From: Pseudomonas sp. P8_241
GTDB taxonomy: Bacteria; Pseudomonadota; Gammaproteobacteria; Pseudomonadales; Pseudomonadaceae
Reading direction: 5' to 3'
Length of the DNA stretch: 64,000 bases
Assembly: GCF_034008315.1 (NCBI RefSeq)
Contig: NZ_CP125377.1
Coordinates: 2,926,001 to 2,990,000 of the forward strand
How positions within the stretch are numbered: position 1 is the stretch's first letter; the number at the start of each line of letters is the position of its first letter. The notes under the pieces were generated by a model, which did not search any database, had not been told where the DNA came from, and saw nothing but the letters and a program-made list of their open reading frames with translations. Positions 47,748 to 55,963 of this stretch are shown here, piece by piece. The position numbers and the translations under genes are program-made.

Positions 47748-48710
47748 CTAATTAGCCAATCGTGACTCCGGATGGGAGGTATCGCGAGCGGCGATATGAT
47801 CGTGTTCAAGATGCTGGATGAATGCGCTGATGCGTTCGCGCAGCCAGCGGTGCATGGGGTCACCGTCGACGCTGCGGTGCCAGAGCATGAACTCGCACAT
47901 GACCGGAATCTTTACCGGTGGATTGAGGATGCGCAGTGGCAAATGCTCGGCGTACAACCGTGCCAGGCGTTGGTGCATGGTGGCGATGCGCTGGGTACCG
48001 ACGACCAGTTGCGGCAGGGTGTTGAAGTCGTTGGTGATGACTTCGATACGGCGATTGAAACCGTACTGGTTCATGAACCACTCTTCGATGCTCAAGTGCC
48101 GGCTGCGACCAAAGCCGACAGAGACGTGGCCCATGTCCATGTACTGCTCAAGGGTCAGGCTGTCGCCGACCTGGGTATTGCCTTGCCAGACGACGCAGAC
48201 GTGATCTTCTTCGAACAACAGCTGGTGAGGGTGGCCTTCGATGATGTAGCGCTCAGGCACGATCATTAGATCGACCTCGCCACGAATCAGCAAATCAGCG
48301 GAACTGTCACCGGGGCCGATCATTTCGAAGGTGATGTTGGGCGCTTCCTGATGGATCTTCTGTATCACCTGGGCAAACAGCACGCTGATCAGGTAGTCCG
48401 AAGTCACCAGGCGGAAATGACGTTTGCTGGTCGTAGGGTCGAACACCGGCTTGGCAGTGATCGACGACTGGATCGTCAACAGCACTTCACGGATGGGTTT
48501 GGCAAGCTCTTGCGCGTAAGGCGTTGGCTGCATTTTACGCCCCACTTGCACCAGCAATTCGTCTTCGAAATAGGTTCGCAGGCGTCCCAATACCCCACTG
48601 GTGGCGGACTGCGTCATGTGCAGGCGTTCGGCGGCACGGGTGATGTTCTGCTCTTCAAGCAATACATCGAGTGCGACCAACAGGTTCAGGTCCAAGTGGT
48701 TGAAACGCAT
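47748..48710 (-). CDS. LysR-family regulator, NodD-like (copy 2)
   Basis: 320 aa. HTH at residues 1-65 (RFNHLDLNLLVALDVLLEEQ, then QSATSGVLGRLRTYFEDELL) and an effector domain whose phrases (DLMIVPERY, GHVSVGFGRSRHLSIEEWF, RRIEVITNDFNTLPQLVVGT) closely follow rhizobial NodD. Divergent from the VOC dioxygenase operon, with element B in the shared spacer. Its last 50 bases contain element E, which serves the hydrolase downstream. The best candidate for the factor that binds all five boxes. Confidence 0.87.
   Translation of the reverse strand: MRFNHLDLNLLVALDVLLEEQNITRAAERLHMTQSATSGVLGRLRTYFEDELLVQVGRKMQPTPYAQELAKPIREVLLTIQSSITAKPVFDPTTSKRHFRLVTSDYLISVLFAQVIQKIHQEAPNITFEMIGPGDSSADLLIRGEVDLMIVPERYIIEGHPHQLLFEEDHVCVVWQGNTQVGDSLTLEQYMDMGHVSVGFGRSRHLSIEEWFMNQYGFNRRIEVITNDFNTLPQLVVGTQRIATMHQRLARLYAEHLPLRILNPPVKIPVMCEFMLWHRSVDGDPMHRWLRERISAFIQHLEHDHIAARDTSHPESRLAN
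47759..47795 (-). promoter_or_regulatory. nod-box-like element E, inside the 3' end of the LysR gene
   Basis: Read on the minus strand: ATC (47795-47793), GAT (47783-47781), ATC (47773-47771), GAT (47761-47759), with N9/N7/N9 spacing. The first half is a perfect palindrome TATCGC-N5-GCGATA (47780-47796). It overlaps the last codons of the LysR gene and ends 70 bp before the hydrolase ATG. Confidence 0.72.
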
Positions 48711-48808
48711 CAGGCATATCCGCTGTTGTATTTATTTTCGCGATACATTCCGGTTAATTCATCGTCCCGTCAACCCCGTCCGTCTGCCGTTATCCCGCGC
48801 ACTCAGGT

Positions 48809-48845
48809 ATCGCGTTTGCCGATAGGTCGCATCCTCACTCGCGAT
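48809..48845 (+). promoter_or_regulatory. nod-box-like element B, between LysR and the VOC dioxygenase
   Basis: ATC 48809, GAT 48821, ATC 48831, GAT 48843, preceded by AGGT. Across the 48-bp block 48805-48852 it is nearly identical to element C at 50392-50439 (about 40 of 48 bases). It points at the VOC gene 142 bp away; the LysR gene starts 95 bp on the other side. Confidence 0.8.
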
Positions 48846-48987
48846 TAGTCAACTGCCAAACCGCACGGCAATCTTCGCCGCAGTCGGACTTGTTGCCGAC
48901 ACCACCACCGGATTCCATGCATCGCTGAGTGCGCTTGCGAGCCGCCAGTGTCTGCTTCCGGATACTAATTTCAATGGAGTGGTAGCG

Positions 48988-49917
48988 ATGAACATCATTG
49001 GCCTTGATGCCCTGATTTTTGGCGTCGATGACATCCAAGCCTGTACCGATTGCCTGCGTGATTACGGCCTGGCGCCGGTTGACGTTGACAGCAGCGGCGG
49101 GCGTTTTGAAGCACTGGACGGTACGGCCGTGATCATTCGCCGTGCGGACGATCCGACGCTACCGATTGCCATCGGCCCGGCGCCGTCGATTCGCGAAACC
49201 GTTTACGGTGTTGCCAGCGTGGCTGACCTCGACGCCATCGAAGACGAGTTGGCGCGAGACCGTCAAGTCACCCGTGAAAACGGCGTGCTGCACAGCGTCG
49301 ACGACATGGGATTTGCCATCGCTTTCCAGGTCACCGTCCGCAAGTCCTATGTCGCGCCAGACGATTTGACCAACGCCGCCGGCCACGCGCCACAACGTCC
49401 GCTTAACCAACCGGGCATCACCCTCGAGATGAGCGCCACGCCGCGCACGCTGTCGCACGTGGTGTATTTCGTCCCGGATGCCGCCAAGGCCGAAGCGTTC
49501 TACGCCGAGCGCCTGGGTTTTCGAACCACCGACACTTTCATCGGGGCAGGGCCATTCATGCGTCCGGCGGGGTCCGATGACCACCATTGCCTGTTCATGA
49601 TCCAGACTCCGCCGCACATGAAGGGCTGCGAGCACTTCACGTTTCACATGGGCAGTGGCACTGAAGTGTTGTTGGCCGGTACACGCTTCGAACAAAAAGG
49701 CTGGACCAGTTTCTGGGGCCCTGGCCGTCATCTCTTTGGCTCCAACTGGTTCTGGTACTTCAACAGTCCGCTGGGCTGCCACATCGAATACGACGCCGAC
49801 ATGGACAAACACGATGACGCCTGGGAGGCGCGCCGCGCACCACTGTCGGCGGATAACTCGCAGTTGTTCCTGTTCACCTCGAAAGAAAAATGGGCGCCGG
49901 GCGGTCCGCCCCGGTAG
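48988..49917 (+). CDS. Two-domain VOC protein, extradiol-type dioxygenase
   Basis: 309 aa with two vicinal-oxygen-chelate modules (about 1-120 and 145-300). The C-terminal module carries a plausible 2-His-1-carboxylate set: His in LSHVVYFVPDA, His in DDHHCLFMIQ or nearby HFTFHMG, and Glu in CHIEYDADMD, as in type I extradiol dioxygenases. ATG 48988 follows TGGAGTGG. It opens a short operon with the Rieske ferredoxin and is preceded by element B. Ring cleavage of a catecholic or resorcinol-type intermediate is inferred; the substrate is unknown. Confidence 0.85.
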   Translation: MNIIGLDALIFGVDDIQACTDCLRDYGLAPVDVDSSGGRFEALDGTAVIIRRADDPTLPIAIGPAPSIRETVYGVASVADLDAIEDELARDRQVTRENGVLHSVDDMGFAIAFQVTVRKSYVAPDDLTNAAGHAPQRPLNQPGITLEMSATPRTLSHVVYFVPDAAKAEAFYAERLGFRTTDTFIGAGPFMRPAGSDDHHCLFMIQTPPHMKGCEHFTFHMGSGTEVLLAGTRFEQKGWTSFWGPGRHLFGSNWFWYFNSPLGCHIEYDADMDKHDDAWEARRAPLSADNSQLFLFTSKEKWAPGGPPR

Positions 49918-50015
49918 GAACGAGCAAGCTCGCGATGGAGGCAAACGATGATGCGGGGAGCCTGATGCCCCGCGGTGCTCTCAGGTTTTTCGCGAACAGG
50001 CTCGCTCCAACAAAG
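49912..50015. repeat. REP pair between VOC dioxygenase and Rieske genes
   Basis: Arms GGAACGAGCAAGCTCGCGAT and, inverted, TCGCGAACAGGCTCGCTCC flank a spacer with a GGGGAGCCTGATGCCCCGCG hairpin-like segment. It separates two genes that otherwise look like one operon. Confidence 0.75.
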
Positions 50016-50024
50016 GTTTCCGTC

Positions 50025-50381
50025 ATGGATCACAGCGATTTTTTCCTGTGCCGGATGGACGAATTGGCAGAAGGGCAGGCGCGTGGATTCGATCCATCGC
50101 AGCGCGGCAGGGACACAGTTTTTGCACTGGTGCACCAAGGGCAGGTGCGGATTTATCGCAACAGTTGCCCGCATCTGGATGTACGCCTGGAGTACCGCAA
50201 GGACCGGTTTTTGTCGGCTGATGGTCAGTTGATCGTCTGTTACGCCCACGGTGCGCAGTTTCTTCCGGACACCGGCGAATGTGTCTACGGCCCGTGTCTG
50301 GGCCAGCGGCTGGACGCGCTGTCATGGCATCTGGAGGAGGGCTGGGTGGTATTGGAAATGCCTGTAACGACGGCGATATGA
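50025..50381 (+). CDS. Small Rieske-type 2Fe-2S protein
   Basis: 118 aa with one Rieske motif: Cys48-x-His50 (SCPHLDV) and Cys72-x2-His75 (VCYAHGAQF). Stand-alone proteins of this type act as ferredoxins for oxygenases or as NirD-like subunits. Its position between a dioxygenase and an FAD monooxygenase suggests an electron carrier for this pathway, for example to keep the dioxygenase iron reduced. ATG 50025 is the first in-frame start after the REP; the ribosome site is weak (AAAGG, 10 bases upstream). Confidence 0.8.
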   Translation: MDHSDFFLCRMDELAEGQARGFDPSQRGRDTVFALVHQGQVRIYRNSCPHLDVRLEYRKDRFLSADGQLIVCYAHGAQFLPDTGECVYGPCLGQRLDALSWHLEEGWVVLEMPVTTAI

Positions 50382-50395
50382 GGGGCAGATGAGGT

Positions 50396-50432
50396 ATCGC
50401 GTTTGGCGATACATCGCATCCCTACTCGCGAT
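50396..50432 (+). promoter_or_regulatory. nod-box-like element C, upstream of the FAD monooxygenase operon
   Basis: ATC 50396, GAT 50408, ATC 50418, GAT 50430, preceded by AGGT and followed by TAGTCAA exactly as in element B. The first half is the perfect dyad TATCGC-N5-GCGATA. It is 90 bp before the monooxygenase ATG. Confidence 0.8.
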
Positions 50433-50522
50433 TAGTCAAATCCCTGCTTTGACGAGAAGCTGGGCCTAACGACGCAGTGCCCGGCGCTGCATCGAATCAC
50501 AAGAATAAAAAGTGAGTACACC

Positions 50523-51647
50523 ATGAGTGCAGTGAACAAAGTTCTGATCGTGGGCGGTGGTATTGGCGGCTTGTGTGCAGCCATCGCACTGCGGCGCAAG
50601 GGCATTGAAGTCGACCTGATCGAACTCAAGTCAGAATGGACCGTTTACGGTGTCGGGATCATCCAGCAAAGCAACGTCGTTCGCGAAATGGCCAAGCTGG
50701 GCGTGCTCGACGGTTATCTCGATGCGGCGTATGCCTTTGAAGACGTCGCCATCTATGGCCCGGCCGGTCAGCAATTGGCACGCATTCCGGGCCAGCGCCT
50801 GGCAGGGCCTGCCTACCCGGCGAACGTCGGTATCTCACGCCTGGCACTGCATAAAGTCCTCAGTGAAACGACGCTGGAACTGGGTGCCAAAGTACGCCTT
50901 GGACTCAGTGTGGAATCCCTGAACGATCTGGGTGACAGCGTCGACGTGTTGTTCACCGACGGCAGCCACGGTAGTTATGACCTGGTGGTGGGTGCCGATG
51001 GTTTGTTCTCCAAAGTGCGCGATTTGCTGTTTGGTGACACGTACACACCCAGGTTTACCGGCCAATCGGTATGGCGCTACAACTTTGCGCGCGACCCGCA
51101 AATCGATCACCTGGCCAACTATCAGAGCGCTGACGGTAACGCCGGCCTGGTGCCGCTGGCCGGTGACTTGATGTACCTGTTCCTCACTTCTCACGAACCG
51201 TCCAATCCCTGGATGGACCCGCAGACGCTGGCCGAGCAGATGCGTCAGCGCTTGCAAGGCTTTACCGGCCTCATCGGCCAGTTACGTGAACAAATCACCG
51301 ACAGCAGCCAAGTGGTTTACAAGCCAATGGAAGTGGTTTTCGTCAATGAGCCTTGGTACCGCGGCCGCGTTTTGTTGATCGGCGACGCCGCCCATGCGAC
51401 GACGCCACACCTGGGTCAGGGGGCGGGCATGGCGATAGAAGATGCCATCGTGCTCAGTGAAGAACTGACTGGCGACGGCAGTATTGAGCAAATTCTCCAG
51501 CGTTTCATGGAACGCCGTTTCGAGCGCTGCAAGTTCATCAGCGAAAGCTCGGTGCTGGCGGGCGACAAGGAAATGCAACACGACCGCGAATTCGACCGCA
51601 TCGGCCTGGTCAAGCAAATGCTTGCGCGCACGGCTGAGCCGATCTGA
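50523..51647 (+). CDS. FAD-dependent aromatic monooxygenase
   Basis: 374-aa class A flavoprotein hydroxylase. Seen: Rossmann motif VLIVGGGIGGLCAAIALRRK, the DG motif region VVGADGLFSKVR, and the second FAD motif VLLIGDAAHATTPHLGQGAG. Relatives hydroxylate phenolic rings such as salicylate, 6-hydroxynicotinate or flavonoid A-rings with NAD(P)H and O2. It is the first gene of a long same-strand run to the window's end and follows element C. Coupled in function to the VOC dioxygenase by inference: ring hydroxylation, then ring cleavage. Confidence 0.88.
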   Translation: MSAVNKVLIVGGGIGGLCAAIALRRKGIEVDLIELKSEWTVYGVGIIQQSNVVREMAKLGVLDGYLDAAYAFEDVAIYGPAGQQLARIPGQRLAGPAYPANVGISRLALHKVLSETTLELGAKVRLGLSVESLNDLGDSVDVLFTDGSHGSYDLVVGADGLFSKVRDLLFGDTYTPRFTGQSVWRYNFARDPQIDHLANYQSADGNAGLVPLAGDLMYLFLTSHEPSNPWMDPQTLAEQMRQRLQGFTGLIGQLREQITDSSQVVYKPMEVVFVNEPWYRGRVLLIGDAAHATTPHLGQGAGMAIEDAIVLSEELTGDGSIEQILQRFMERRFERCKFISESSVLAGDKEMQHDREFDRIGLVKQMLARTAEPI

Positions 51648-51703
51648 TTCGACAGGGCCGTCACCCACAGCAGTTACCACTATAAAAACAAGAGGTTAAC
51701 GCG

Positions 51704-53401
51704 ATGGTTAGCTCCATGACTGCGACGCTTGCGCGCCGCCCGGTCTGCACTTCTGCACCCTTTGGTTTCTCGTTGGCCGCAGCGTTGGTGCTGTGCAGCC
51801 AGGCTGCACACGCCTTTCAGGTGGATACCGGCAATCCGGATTTCAGCCTGCGTTGGGACAACACCGCCAAGTACAGCGCCGCATGGCGCGCCCAGGATCC
51901 CAGCAGCAAACTAAGTGAGGGGCGGGTTGCGCTCAATCAGGACGATGGCGATCGGGCGTTCAAAAAAGGCTTGATCTCCAACCGCACGGATATCCTTTCC
52001 GAGCTGGACATGTCGTTCAAAAACGTCGGCGCGCGCCTCAGTGGCGCCGCCTGGTACGACACTGAATATCAGCAAGACAACGATAACGACGATCCGGCGC
52101 GTGCCAACGCCCGTTCCGTGGCCTACGACGAATTTACCGATGACACCCGCCACCTGCATGGCGGTGACGGTGAATTGCTCGATGCATTCGTGTACTGGAA
52201 CGGCGAGCTGGCCGATCACGCCACGTCCGTGCGCGCCGGCCGCCACGGCTTGATCTGGGGTGAGAGCCTGTTCTTCGGGGCCAACGGCATTGCCGGTGGC
52301 ATGGGCCCGGTCGACGTGGTGAAGGCGCAGTCCGTACCCAACACCCAGTTCAAGGAAATCACCCGTCCGGTCAATCAACTCTCGGGGACGTTTCAGCTGA
52401 CCAACGACGTGTCGCTCGGTGCCTACTACCAGCTCGAATGGGAAGAAACACGCCTGCCGGGCGCAGGCAGTTACTTCTCCACCAGCGACACCATTGGTGA
52501 AGGCAACGAACGCTTGATCGTGGGCGCGCCATTTCCCCCATTCCTCGGTGGCAATCCCGGCAGCCCGGCTGCTTTTTTCCACGGCAATGACAAGGAGGCA
52601 AGAAGTTCGGGGCAGGGTGGCCTGCAGTTGAAATACAGCGCGGAAACCGTCGAGTACGGCCTCTACGCGATTCAGTACCACGACAAAACCCCCAAGCTTT
52701 ACCTCAAGCCCTCCAGCGGTGCACCGAATTTCAGCACGGGCCAGATCGGCGAGTACTACTGGGTTTACCCGGAAGACATTCGCGCATTCGGCACCAGTTT
52801 TTCGACCACCGTCGATGAGTACAGCTTCGCCGGTGAAGCGTCGATGCGCTGGAACATGCCGCTGGTTTCCAACGGTCAAACCGTCTTGCCGGGCGTTGTC
52901 GCCGATAACGATGACGATGCCCTGTACGCCGTGGGTCGTACCGCTCACGTCAACCTCAACGTGTTGGCTTCGTTCGGCCCCAACTTCATTTCCAGGGAAT
53001 CGGGACTGGTCGGTGAGATCGCCTGGAACCGACTGCTGAGCGTCACGAAAAACCGCGCTGCGCTTGACCCCAACGCCACTGATGACGGCCTCGGATTCAA
53101 GATGGTTTACACCCCGACCTACCGCCAGTTTTTCTCCGGCATCGATATCAGCATTCCAATCGGCGTCAGCTATTTCCCGTTGGGCAAGTCGGCCGTTGTC
53201 AGCTCCTTTGGCCCGGATAACGGCGGCGACATGAACATCGGCATCACCGCCACTTACCTGGATCGCGTCACCGCCGGCCTGACCTACACGCATTACTACG
53301 GCGCCGAGGACACCAACCTCAACGCGGCCAGCCAGTTCAATTACAAGCAATCGCTGAAAGACCGGGACTACCTGGCTTTCTCCGTCAAGACCACGTTTTA
53401 A
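51704..53401 (+). CDS. DUF1302 outer-membrane protein (porin-like)
   Basis: 565 aa, signal peptide ending near AHAFQVDTGNPDFSLRWDNT, which is the usual DUF1302 start. The rest is strand-rich with a C-terminal Phe, as for outer-membrane barrels. DUF1302 proteins commonly sit beside DUF1329 genes in clusters for hydrophobic substrates and are thought to help uptake. Start ATG with AGAGG upstream. Followed 12 bases later by the DUF1329 gene. Confidence 0.85.
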   Translation: MVSSMTATLARRPVCTSAPFGFSLAAALVLCSQAAHAFQVDTGNPDFSLRWDNTAKYSAAWRAQDPSSKLSEGRVALNQDDGDRAFKKGLISNRTDILSELDMSFKNVGARLSGAAWYDTEYQQDNDNDDPARANARSVAYDEFTDDTRHLHGGDGELLDAFVYWNGELADHATSVRAGRHGLIWGESLFFGANGIAGGMGPVDVVKAQSVPNTQFKEITRPVNQLSGTFQLTNDVSLGAYYQLEWEETRLPGAGSYFSTSDTIGEGNERLIVGAPFPPFLGGNPGSPAAFFHGNDKEARSSGQGGLQLKYSAETVEYGLYAIQYHDKTPKLYLKPSSGAPNFSTGQIGEYYWVYPEDIRAFGTSFSTTVDEYSFAGEASMRWNMPLVSNGQTVLPGVVADNDDDALYAVGRTAHVNLNVLASFGPNFISRESGLVGEIAWNRLLSVTKNRAALDPNATDDGLGFKMVYTPTYRQFFSGIDISIPIGVSYFPLGKSAVVSSFGPDNGGDMNIGITATYLDRVTAGLTYTHYYGAEDTNLNAASQFNYKQSLKDRDYLAFSVKTTF

Positions 53402-53413
53402 GAGGACTTGCGC

Positions 53414-54802
53414 ATGACCTACAACAAGAAATCCGGAGCCTTCAAGCTCAAAGCCCTTTGCCTGGCACTGCTCGGCAGCCTGGCCATTTGCAGCCAAGTA
53501 ACACTGGCGGCGACGGCTGAAGACGCGGCCAAACTCTCGAAAAGCCTGACACCCTTCGGGGCCGAGCGCGCCGGTAACGCCGACGGCTCCATTCCCGCCT
53601 GGGACGGTGGTTACACCAAAGTCGATCCCTCGTTCAAGGAAGGCGGCAAGCGCACCGATCCGTTCGCGGCAGACAAACCGCTGTTCAGCATTACCTCGAA
53701 AAACCTTGCGCAATACGCAGGCAAACTCAGCGACGGCACCAAGGAAATGTTCAAGCGTTTCCCGGACACGTATCGCATCGACGTTTACCCGACACGCCGC
53801 ACCGCTGCAGCACCGCAGTGGGTGTATGACAACACCCTGAAAAACGCCACCCGCGCCAAACTGGTGGATAGCAGCGCCGGTCCGGTACCCGAAGGCGCCT
53901 TTGGCGGCATCCCGTTTCCGATCCCGCAAAACGGCGCCGAAGCCATGTGGAACCACGTGTTGAATTGGCGCGGTACCTCGGTGTCGATGCATTTTCGGCA
54001 CTACCTGATGACCGCCGACGGCAAGCAGGTCATGACCACTGACGGTCAGGCCATTCAGGAGATGCCGTATTACTACCAGGAAGGGACACCAGAGTCCTTT
54101 GCCGGTGACTACTGGATGTTCCGACTGCTCAACGTCGGTCCGCCATTGCGCGCCGGTGAACAGATCATGGGCCGTACCAACATCAACGGCGACCTGTCCC
54201 AGGCGCACGTTTACCTGACCGGCCAACGTCGCGTGCGCAAGCTGCCGAATGCCTGCTGCGACACGCCGACCCCGGCGACTGCCGGGGTGATGTCGTTCGA
54301 CGAGTTGAGCGTATTCCAGGGTCGCATGGACCGCTTCAACTGGAAGCTGGTGGGCAAGCAGGAGATGTACATCCCCTACAACACCAACAAAGTTCAGGCC
54401 GCTGCCAAACCTGAAGACCTGTTTCTCGCTCACCACATGAACCCGGATTACGTGCGCTGGGAATTGCACCGGGTGTGGGTTGTGGAAGCGGACCTGGCAC
54501 CGGGCAAGCGCCACCAGTTGCCGAAGGGCCGTTATTACCTCGATGAGGACACCTGGCAAGCCATGCTCGGCGACCGTTGGGACGCCAATGGTCAACTGGC
54601 CAAGACCCTGTGGTCCTTGCCGGCAGTACTCCCTGACCTGCCTGCGCAAGCGCAATTGTCTTCGGGCTTTTACGACCTGACCTCCGGCGCCTGGTTTATC
54701 CAGAACGTCTACACCGGTCAGCCCGAGCAGTACGGCATGGTGGATCGCTACAAAGCCTCCGAGTTTTCGCCGGCGGCGATGGCGGGTGCCGGGGTTCGTT
54801 AA
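53414..54802 (+). CDS. DUF1329 periplasmic/outer-membrane-associated protein
   Basis: 462 aa with a signal peptide (basic start, hydrophobic LALLGSLAICSQVTLA). LolB/LolA-like family DUF1329, almost always next to DUF1302: seen PFGAERAGNADGSIPAWDGG and DRYKASEFSP near the end. Probably carries or delivers a hydrophobic compound across the periplasm. ATG 53414 follows AGAGGA by 7 bases; a TTG just upstream is not needed. Confidence 0.85.
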   Translation: MTYNKKSGAFKLKALCLALLGSLAICSQVTLAATAEDAAKLSKSLTPFGAERAGNADGSIPAWDGGYTKVDPSFKEGGKRTDPFAADKPLFSITSKNLAQYAGKLSDGTKEMFKRFPDTYRIDVYPTRRTAAAPQWVYDNTLKNATRAKLVDSSAGPVPEGAFGGIPFPIPQNGAEAMWNHVLNWRGTSVSMHFRHYLMTADGKQVMTTDGQAIQEMPYYYQEGTPESFAGDYWMFRLLNVGPPLRAGEQIMGRTNINGDLSQAHVYLTGQRRVRKLPNACCDTPTPATAGVMSFDELSVFQGRMDRFNWKLVGKQEMYIPYNTNKVQAAAKPEDLFLAHHMNPDYVRWELHRVWVVEADLAPGKRHQLPKGRYYLDEDTWQAMLGDRWDANGQLAKTLWSLPAVLPDLPAQAQLSSGFYDLTSGAWFIQNVYTGQPEQYGMVDRYKASEFSPAAMAGAGVR

Positions 54803-54807
54803 GACGG

Positions 54808-54839
54808 ACCGGATCGCGGTTTGCGAATCGTGATCCGGT
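54808..54839 (+). terminator. Intercistronic hairpin after the DUF1329 gene
   Basis: ACCGGATCGCG pairs with CGTGATCCGGT (one mismatch) around a 10-base loop and is followed by TTTC. It may trim expression of the downstream operon genes. Confidence 0.5.
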
Positions 54840-54864
54840 TTCAAAAGGTTTGTCGAGGTCGGTA

Positions 54865-55959
54865 ATGAACAGATTCTGTCAGGTGGTGGGTCGGCTGATG
54901 TGCCTTGTGGCTTTGCCGTTGTGCCAGGCGCACGCCGCTGCGGTGAGCGACGCACTCGAAACGCCGGCGATGCAGGCGCCGCAAGCGAAATCCGCGGTGT
55001 TGCTGGACCTGGCACGGGCGGGCGCGCGGCTGGTGGCAGTGGGTGAGCGGGGCATTGTGTTGCTGTCCGATGACAACGGCGTCAGCTGGCGTCAAGCGAC
55101 GGTGCCGGTCTCGGTCAGCCTTACGGCGGTGCAGTTCGTCGACGCCCAGACGGGCTGGGCCGTCGGGCATGCGGGTGTTGTATTGGCATCGCGTGACGGA
55201 GGTGAGCACTGGGTGGTGCAACTGGATGGCCTGCGTGCCGCACAGCTTGAGTTGGCTGCCGCGCGCCAACAACTGCCCTCGGCCAACGACCAGGATGCCG
55301 CCGCCGCGCGTGTGCAAACGGCTGAAAGACTGGTGGGTGAAGGCGCTGACAAACCGTTTCTGGCCGTGCAGTTCGTCGACGCCCGACACGGTCTGATTGT
55401 AGGGGCGTACGGCCTGGCCTTTCGCACCGACGATGGCGGCACCACCTGGCAATCCATCGCGGGGCAAATCGATAACCCCATGGGCGCGCATTTGTCCGCG
55501 ATCACTCAACAGGGGCAACACTGGTTCCTCGCCGGCGAGCAGGGCTACCTCGCGCGCTCCGACGATGCGGGCCAATCATTCAAACAGTTGGAAAGCCCTT
55601 ACATGGGGAGCTACTTCACCCTGCAAATGCGCGACGACGGTGTGTTGCTGGTGGCCGGGTTGAAGGGCAATGCGTTTGCCTCCCGCGACCTGGGCCAGAG
55701 CTTCCAGCCTGCGCCGGTCTCGATGCCGGTGTCTTTCAGCGATGCCATCCGTACCGACGATGGCCAGTTGTTGCTGGTCAATCAGAGCGGCGCCTTGTTT
55801 CGCACCAACAGCCAGCCCGGCGCAACGCTCGTGCCCTATGGCAAACCGCTCGGCAAGCCCGTCTCCAGTGTTATCCAGGCCGCCGATGGCAGCCTTACGC
55901 TGGCGGGATTCACTGGTTTGACGCGCCTGTCGCCGTCAAACGCCAACGCTTCGGAGTGA
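54865..55959 (+). CDS. YCF48/BNR-repeat exported protein
   Basis: 364 aa with a signal peptide (LMCLVALPLCQAHAAAV). It shows repeated beta-propeller blades of YCF48 type: LLSDDNGVSWRQATVPVSVS, DGGEHWVVQLDG, TDDGGTTWQSIAGQ, SDDAGQSFKQLES. Such proteins often precede an RND-type gene of the MMPL family in pseudomonads, as here, and may be its periplasmic partner. ATG 54865 follows GAGGTCGG. The exact role is unknown. Confidence 0.82.
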   Translation: MNRFCQVVGRLMCLVALPLCQAHAAAVSDALETPAMQAPQAKSAVLLDLARAGARLVAVGERGIVLLSDDNGVSWRQATVPVSVSLTAVQFVDAQTGWAVGHAGVVLASRDGGEHWVVQLDGLRAAQLELAAARQQLPSANDQDAAAARVQTAERLVGEGADKPFLAVQFVDARHGLIVGAYGLAFRTDDGGTTWQSIAGQIDNPMGAHLSAITQQGQHWFLAGEQGYLARSDDAGQSFKQLESPYMGSYFTLQMRDDGVLLVAGLKGNAFASRDLGQSFQPAPVSMPVSFSDAIRTDDGQLLLVNQSGALFRTNSQPGATLVPYGKPLGKPVSSVIQAADGSLTLAGFTGLTRLSPSNANASE

Positions 55960-55963
55960 GGTT

